A stretch of DNA of 64,000 bases. Origin: Eudromia elegans (lineage: Eukaryota; Chordata; Aves; Tinamiformes; Tinamidae). Location: NCBI GenBank assembly GCA_003342815.1, contig PTEX01000032.1, positions 1,557,644 through 1,621,643 on the forward strand, in the 5' to 3' direction. The first letter of the stretch is position 1; each line of letters starts with the position of its first letter. The position numbers and the translations under genes are program-made. This document shows positions 63,101 through 64,000 of this stretch, piece by piece. Below the pieces are notes generated by a model. It was given only the letters and a program-made list of their open reading frames with translations, did not search any database and was not told the DNA's origin.

Positions 63101-64000
63101 CCAGGACCAGTCGCTCACACCGTGTTTCACCATCGCTGCTGTTCTTAGATATGATAACATTAAAGCTATGGGCTTACATAAGGCTTCCCTTAATGAATTC
63201 ATGACTTGGCTTTGTGAAGTCACAATATCCCAGATCTGATCCATGCAGGACGGAGCATGGGGGTTTCCTATGCGGAGGCACCCGATGCTGTGCCCTGCCG
63301 TGGCTCACAACATTCCCATGCACCCATCCTTTGCGGGGTCTCCAGACTGCATGCAGCGTGGCACGGGAGCATCAGGAACTATCCACAGCACCCAACCTGG
63401 ATTTCAAACCATCTCCCTGCACAGTCATTCCAGTGCTCCGTACCTAGCCAGGTATTCCAGGAAGAGGCTGAGGGGAGAGAGAAGTTATCGAGATAGAGGA
63501 AAAAAATTGCAGATGTGTATAAACGGAAGAATCTTAAAGAAAGGAAGGCTACCACAGCCCAAGCCAAGCTTTACCCAGGAATAAAACACATACATTAGAG
63601 TGACAGAGAAGCAAGGCAGGATATAGTAAATGGTTCAGCCCACGACATGCAAGATTTTCATAATTTATAAGCAACAGAAGACATGCACTTCTCCTTCAAA
63701 CCGCTGAGAGCCCCCTCAGCAGCCAATTAATGGTGCTGTGTACAGCGAACACACTTACACTAATTGACTGGTCCAGTGGCCACGGCTGCCCCCAAGCCTT
63801 TCTGCAAGACGCGCTTCTGCAGCAGCGCCGCACGGAAATGCTGCACGTTTATTAACTTGTTTGCTTCTGATTGCTGGATTGCTTCCCCGTTCCCAAGGCA
63901 CTGGGATTTATTCTTTTAGTTTAACACTACAAAGTAATCAAATCGCTCCATTACAGCTGACAGACTCCGGGAGCCCTGGAGGGGAGGCGAGAGCGGCGGC

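Larger units (their letters stand above)
51626..64000. other. No recognised gene; CpG pockets and simple repeats
   Basis: Alternating AT-rich and GC-rich sequence. CpG pockets are seen at about 51.9-52.25, 53.65-53.90, 58.66-59.10, 59.30-59.95 and 60.73-60.97 kb, and at the very end from 63.97 kb, where one may continue outside. AT-rich stretches (54.1-56.6 and 57.0-58.6 kb) show no transposon I know. A good plus-strand donor (GAAAGCAG followed by gtaagtttgg) lies at 59583, but no exon could be assigned. Open frames of up to 207 codons overlap others on the opposite strand and are rejected as genes. Confidence 0.55.

Noticed and set aside
1-64000. CRISPR arrays, operons, prophage, tRNA or rRNA genes
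   Set aside because: The window is vertebrate nuclear DNA. No spaced repeat arrays, cloverleaf genes or ribosomal sequence were seen.

Overview
This is a gene-poor piece of vertebrate nuclear DNA, most likely from a bird or another sauropsid. The reasons are spliced exons with large introns, an AT-rich background broken by short CpG-dense pockets, one decayed CR1-like LINE end, and no recognisable mammalian SINE or LINE families. Species cannot be fixed from the sequence.

The only gene I can support is MAMLD1 (mastermind-like domain containing 1), on the minus strand. Four coding exons are visible, in transcript order: a 1713-nt mastermind exon (34082-32370), a 147-nt exon (9188-9042), an 82-nt exon (8388-8307) and the last coding exon (8026-6996, TAG stop). 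All splice sites are GT-AG and all phases join cleanly, giving 990 residues. The 5' end of the gene, with the start codon, was not found. It lies either in the 30 kb to the right of the big exon or beyond the window. The identity rests on close similarity to the MAMLD1 core and on order-conserved mastermind blocks, including a C-terminal acidic block.

Layout: 1 to about 5.79 kb is intergenic DNA beyond the gene's 3' end. About 5.8-7.0 kb is a long 3' UTR with two candidate poly(A) signals, Pumilio-type motifs and a five-copy 13-bp tandem repeat. 7.0-9.2 kb holds the three 3' coding exons. 9.2-32.4 kb is one 23-kb intron with intragenic CpG pockets (16.4-16.8, 17.7-18.1 and 21.4-21.6 kb), simple repeats and candidate NR5A1/ERR-type sites. 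32.4-34.1 kb is the large exon. 34.1-64.0 kb has no recognised coding exon. It is presumably 5' intron and upstream DNA, with several CpG pockets. The densest, at 51.4-51.6 kb, is the best promoter or first-exon candidate.

Most of the many short open frames overlap on both strands in GC-rich pockets and look like chance. I saw no new multi-gene system. The points most worth a second look are the triplicated SPPY/EKLSSPAL/QPFSPQ module in the big exon, the retained mastermind C-terminus, the 3' UTR architecture and the CpG pocket with GTAAG donors on both strands.
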